Below are positions 14,205 to 17,071 of a stretch of DNA of 17,071 nucleotides, piece after piece. Origin of the DNA: Rhodanobacter sp. (lineage in GTDB: Bacteria; Pseudomonadota; Gammaproteobacteria; Xanthomonadales; Rhodanobacteraceae); the NCBI GenBank assembly GCA_026193555.1, contig JAPHUU010000435.1, positions 1 through 17,071 on the forward strand, in the 5' to 3' direction. How positions within the stretch are numbered: the first letter of the stretch is position 1; each line of letters opens with the position of its first letter. Made by a program: the position numbers and the translations under genes. Below the pieces are notes generated by a model. That model ran no database searches, was not told the DNA's origin, and saw only the letters and a program-made list of their open reading frames with translations.

Positions 14205-15527
14205 CTACAACTCCCGCAACGCCGTACTCACCGGTAGCCGTGCCGCACGCACGGCCGGGAACAGGCCGCCAACGAAGCCGATCGCCATCGCCCACTTGAT
14301 ACCGGTCCACAGCAGCGCGGGCGACACCTTGAACTGGAACACCACCTGGCTGAAGTTCGAGCCGAGGGTGGAAGCGGTGTAGCCGTTGAAGATCAGCCAC
14401 GTGACCAAACCGCCCAGCACGCCGCCCAGCAGTGCCAGCAGCATGGTTTCCAGCAGCACGGAAACCACCACCGGCAGGCCACGGAAGCCGATCGCACGCA
14501 GCGTGGCAATCTCGCGCGAGCGCGCCGCGATCGCGGCGAACATCGTGTTCAGTGCACCGAACACCGCACCGATCGCCATGATCACGCCCACCGTGATGCC
14601 GACGATGCGAATCACCTTGGTCAGACGCTCGGACTGTTTGGTGTAGTACTCGCGGGTGGTGCTGACATCGACCTTCAGCCGCGGATCGGCCAGCAACGCC
14701 GCCTTGAAGGTGTCGAATGCTTTCGGCGATGTCAGTCGCACGGTCACCGACTGCGCGCTGCTGCCGCGCCGGTAGGCCGCGGCCACCGTCTGCGTGTCGC
14801 CCCACAATTCCGAATCGTGCGAATCATTGGCGACGAATTCACCGACCACGGTCCACTGCTGTCCGGCCAGCCGCAGCTGCCTGCCGACCTCGAGACCGAC
14901 GAACTGGCGCATCGCTCCCTGGCCCACCACCAGCTCGCGCAAACCTGGTTTGAAGCGTCGGCCCTGCACGATCTTCACGTTGGGCCGCAAGGCCCAGGCC
15001 TGGTCGCCGACGCCACGGATCTGCACGTTGGCATCGGCCGTCGGATCACTCTTCTTCGGCAGGTTGGCGACCACCGATATCTCTGCCGAAGCCAGCGGTT
15101 TGCCATCGGGCCCGCGCGCCACGCCGGGCGCCTCGGCAATCACGCTGAGGTTGTCGCGCTCCAGCACCGAGTTCAGCTCGGCGTTCGAGCCACCACGCAG
15201 CACGATCGCGGTGTCGTTGCTGCCGGTCTGCTGCAGGGTGGCCTGGAAGCCGTCACCCATCGCCAGCATCGCCACCAGCACGCCGACCACGCCGGCAATG
15301 CCGATCACGATCACCGACGAGGCGCCGATGCGCTGACCGAGTGTGCTGATGCCGACATTGGTGACCGAAAGCGTCTGCCTGCCACGGCGGGTGAAGGCCA
15401 GCCACAGCACCAGCAACACCAGCAGCACACCGACGGCAGCCAGCGGCAGCCTGGTCCAGATGACCAGGCAGGCGATCAGCAGCAGGATCAAGCCAAAGCT
15501 GGCAAGGAATGATTTGAATTTGCGCAT
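14205..15527 (-). CDS. MacB/FtsX-type ABC transporter permease with two extra N-terminal helices
   Basis: The 440-residue permease is the last gene of the ABC operon. Residues ~8-25 and ~28-46 are two hydrophobic helices before the usual first core helix (~71-91, SVIVIGIAGVVGVLVAMLAM). A periplasmic MacB-type domain follows (~92-300), then three C-terminal core helices (~305-332, ~352-382, ~405-425). The FtsX coupling segment ARSREIATLRAIGFRG (335-350) is intact. FtsX-type permeases usually have four helices; this one has about six. ATG 15527 is chosen since GAGGAG (overlapping the stop of the previous gene) is 9 nt upstream; a longer frame from 15566 overlaps that gene. The substrate is unknown; relatives act in lipoprotein, peptide or antibiotic transport, or in envelope mechanotransmission. 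Confidence 0.9.
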   Translation of the reverse strand: MRKFKSFLASFGLILLLIACLVIWTRLPLAAVGVLLVLLVLWLAFTRRGRQTLSVTNVGISTLGQRIGASSVIVIGIAGVVGVLVAMLAMGDGFQATLQQTGSNDTAIVLRGGSNAELNSVLERDNLSVIAEAPGVARGPDGKPLASAEISVVANLPKKSDPTADANVQIRGVGDQAWALRPNVKIVQGRRFKPGLRELVVGQGAMRQFVGLEVGRQLRLAGQQWTVVGEFVANDSHDSELWGDTQTVAAAYRRGSSAQSVTVRLTSPKAFDTFKAALLADPRLKVDVSTTREYYTKQSERLTKVIRIVGITVGVIMAIGAVFGALNTMFAAIAARSREIATLRAIGFRGLPVVVSVLLETMLLALLGGVLGGLVTWLIFNGYTASTLGSNFSQVVFQFKVSPALLWTGIKWAMAIGFVGGLFPAVRAARLPVSTALREL

Positions 15528-15540
15528 GATGTGGATCTCC

Positions 15541-16704
15541 TCAGCGACCCGCCAGGGCATCGACAATGTTCAGACGCATCGCCCGCCATGCCGGCAACGC
15601 CCCCACCACCAGACCGATCAGTGTCATCAGGCCGATGCCCAGTGCCCAGCTGCCCGCACCCATCGGCGGCAGGTTGACCATGCCGCCGCTGCCCTTGGTC
15701 ACCACCGGCGCCAGCACTGCCGCCAAGCCCAGTCCCAGCACGCCACCGAGCAGCAACAGCAGCACCGACTCGGCCAGCACCATGCCCAGCACGCTGGCGC
15801 TGGAGAAGCCGATCGTCTTCATGACGGCCAGCTCGGAAGTACGCTCACGCACCGCCTGCGCCATGGTGTTGCCGGTCAGCAGGATCAGGGTGAAGAACAC
15901 CGCGCCCATGATCGCGCCCACGATCAACCCGATGTCACCTAGCTGCTTGGCAAACGAGGCGCTGAAGGCCTGCTCGGTCTGGGTCTTGGTCTCATGGTCG
16001 GAGTTGGCCGACAACGCGTCGATCGCCTTGCCCACACGATCCGCCTGTTGTGGGTCCTGCAAGCGGTCGACATACCAGCCCACCGCGTGACTGGCATAGG
16101 CATTCGCTTCGTCGAAATACTTCCAGTGCAGCAGGAACAGCTGGTCCATGCCGTTGGCCGCGCCCTTGGCCACGGTAAAGATGCCGACGATATCGAATGG
16201 CCAGGTCTTGTCGCCGTTCTTCTGCGGAAAGATCGTCGACTGCAGGGGAATCTTGTCGCCGACTTTCCAGCCGTATTTCCTCGCCAGTGCCTCGCCGATC
16301 ACCGCACCGATGCGGGTGTCGTCGAACGCCTTGCGTTGCGCCGGCGACAGCTGGATCTCCGGATAGATGTCCAGATAGTTCTCGCTGACCGCATAGCTGA
16401 AGACGAAATTCTTCGGCTCCTGGTACATGCCGCCAAACCAGTTGGCATAAGCCACATCCCGCACCCCAGGGACACCGGCAATCCGCGTTTGCAGCGCCTT
16501 GGGCAGCGACTGGATGATCGAGTAACGGGACGTGGTCACCAGTCGATCAACGCCGTGCAGACTCTTGCTGCCGCTATCGAAAGCCGTACGCACCGCGTCC
16601 AGCATGCCGAACAGCAGGAACGCCATGATGATCGACACCAGGGTGAGGAAGGTGCGGGTCTTGTGCCGGAACAGCGTGGCCCAGATCAGGTGCAGGTATT
16701 TCAT
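15541..16704 (-). CDS. MacB/LolC/FtsX-type ABC transporter permease
   Basis: The 387-residue inner-membrane permease has the standard four-helix FtsX layout: TM1 (~17-38, preceded by LFRHKTRT), a ~215-residue periplasmic domain (~40-255), and TM2-4 (~258-280, ~303-335, ~350-371). The coupling segment RERTSELAVMKTIGF (286-300) contacts the ATPase. The periplasmic region contains IGAVIGEALARKYGWKVGDKI (132-152), typical of MacB-type periplasmic core domains. ATG 16704 is preceded by GAGGAG at 8-nt spacing. It follows the ATPase stop by 10 nt and precedes the second permease by 13 nt, so the three genes form one operon and the transporter is probably a heterodimeric permease with an ATPase dimer. 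Confidence 0.92.
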   Translation of the reverse strand: MKYLHLIWATLFRHKTRTFLTLVSIIMAFLLFGMLDAVRTAFDSGSKSLHGVDRLVTTSRYSIIQSLPKALQTRIAGVPGVRDVAYANWFGGMYQEPKNFVFSYAVSENYLDIYPEIQLSPAQRKAFDDTRIGAVIGEALARKYGWKVGDKIPLQSTIFPQKNGDKTWPFDIVGIFTVAKGAANGMDQLFLLHWKYFDEANAYASHAVGWYVDRLQDPQQADRVGKAIDALSANSDHETKTQTEQAFSASFAKQLGDIGLIVGAIMGAVFFTLILLTGNTMAQAVRERTSELAVMKTIGFSSASVLGMVLAESVLLLLLGGVLGLGLAAVLAPVVTKGSGGMVNLPPMGAGSWALGIGLMTLIGLVVGALPAWRAMRLNIVDALAGR

Positions 16705-16714
16705 GACTGTCTCC

Positions 16715-17071
16715 TCAGGCCGTCGCCTGCTCGACCAACGTGCCCTTGTCCAGATGCAGCGTGTGATTGGCGTATTCGGCGGCCCTGGGATCGTGGGTGA
16801 CCATCACTACGGTCTTGCCATGCTCTCGGTTCAGTGTCCGCAACAGACCCAGCACATCCTCGGCGGACTGCCGGTCGAGGTCGCCAGTCGGCTCGTCGCA
16901 GACCAGCAGGGTCGGGTCGGAGACGATCGCGCGGGCGATCGCCACGCGCTGCTGCTGGCCGCCAGACAGTTCGCCCGGCTTGTGCGAGGCACGATCTGCC
17001 AGCCCCACCAGCTGCAGCGCAATGGAGGCGTTCCTCCTGCGTTGAGCGGCGGACAGTCTGGTCAGCAGCAA
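16715..17071 (-). CDS. ABC transporter ATP-binding protein, C-terminal part (cut by window end)
   Basis: The last 118 residues of an ATPase subunit of the MacB/LolD class are visible; the Walker A half lies beyond the window. Seen in order: the signature [15 protein letters not shown], Walker [13 protein letters not shown] with the D-loop, and the H-switch [13 protein letters not shown]. The PTGDLD variant and short tail are typical of the subfamily that pairs with FtsX-type permeases. It powers the two permeases encoded just downstream. The frame runs off the edge without a start codon that fits the family length (~225-240). Confidence 0.93.
   Translation of the reverse strand: MLLTRLSAAQRRRNASIALQLVGLADRASHKPGELSGGQQQRVAIARAIVSDPTLLVCDEPTGDLDRQSAEDVLGLLRTLNREHGKTVVMVTHDPRAAEYANHTLHLDKGTLVEQATA

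Noticed and set aside
14817..15942. Plus-strand frames of about 200-230 codons opposite the ABC permeases
   Set aside because: They are shadows of the permease genes, which have clear FtsX motifs, ribosome sites and operon spacing.

Overview
The window is high-GC DNA (all genes strongly prefer G/C at codon third positions) and its gene content fits a gammaproteobacterium of the Xanthomonadales/Lysobacterales, most likely Rhodanobacteraceae (Rhodanobacter or Dyella type). That placement is inferred from protein flavour: a FecR plus WG-rich DUF6600-type surface protein, a DUF4124 protein and RimB/RimK. No marker gene settles the species.

Layout, left to right. (1) 1-1850, plus strand: the 3' end of metF, a secreted DUF4124-type protein, and ilvE. 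They end at a perfect 22-bp palindromic bidirectional terminator (1861-1907), which they share with (2) 1919-3872, minus strand: an OmpR-family response regulator and its HAMP histidine kinase, overlapping by 17 nt, behind a candidate autoregulated promoter. (3) 3873-4597: a poorly coding stretch with one unplaced 126-codon reading frame. (4) 4598-6104, minus strand: rimK, a rimB-like retropepsin-fold gene and tRNA-Gly(UCC). (5) 6390-9432, plus: a 731-residue FecR/DUF6600 exported protein, then trmB behind a structured leader. (6) 9645-11486, plus: an SLC13-type transporter with two RCK_C (TrkA_C) domains. (7) 11510-11875, minus: a small Rieske ferredoxin, divergent from a 92-residue membrane protein (11954-12232). 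(8) 12301-14156, plus: an AraC-HTH/O6-alkylguanine methyltransferase fusion lacking the N-Ada domain, followed by a YedA-like EamA exporter. (9) 14205-17071, minus: a MacB/LolCDE-like ABC operon (ATPase cut by the window edge, then two FtsX-type permeases).

Most of the window is ordinary chromosomal housekeeping and membrane/envelope genes. I see no insertion sequence, phage, CRISPR array, toxin-antitoxin pair or recognised defence system. The most unusual items are the orphan frame at 4203-4583 in a region with signs of decay, the very basic 350-residue tail of the FecR/DUF6600 protein, the Ada-like protein that has lost its methylation sensor and abuts an exporter gene, the asymmetric permease pair, and several regulatory hairpins. 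I do not find convincing evidence of an undescribed multi-gene system.
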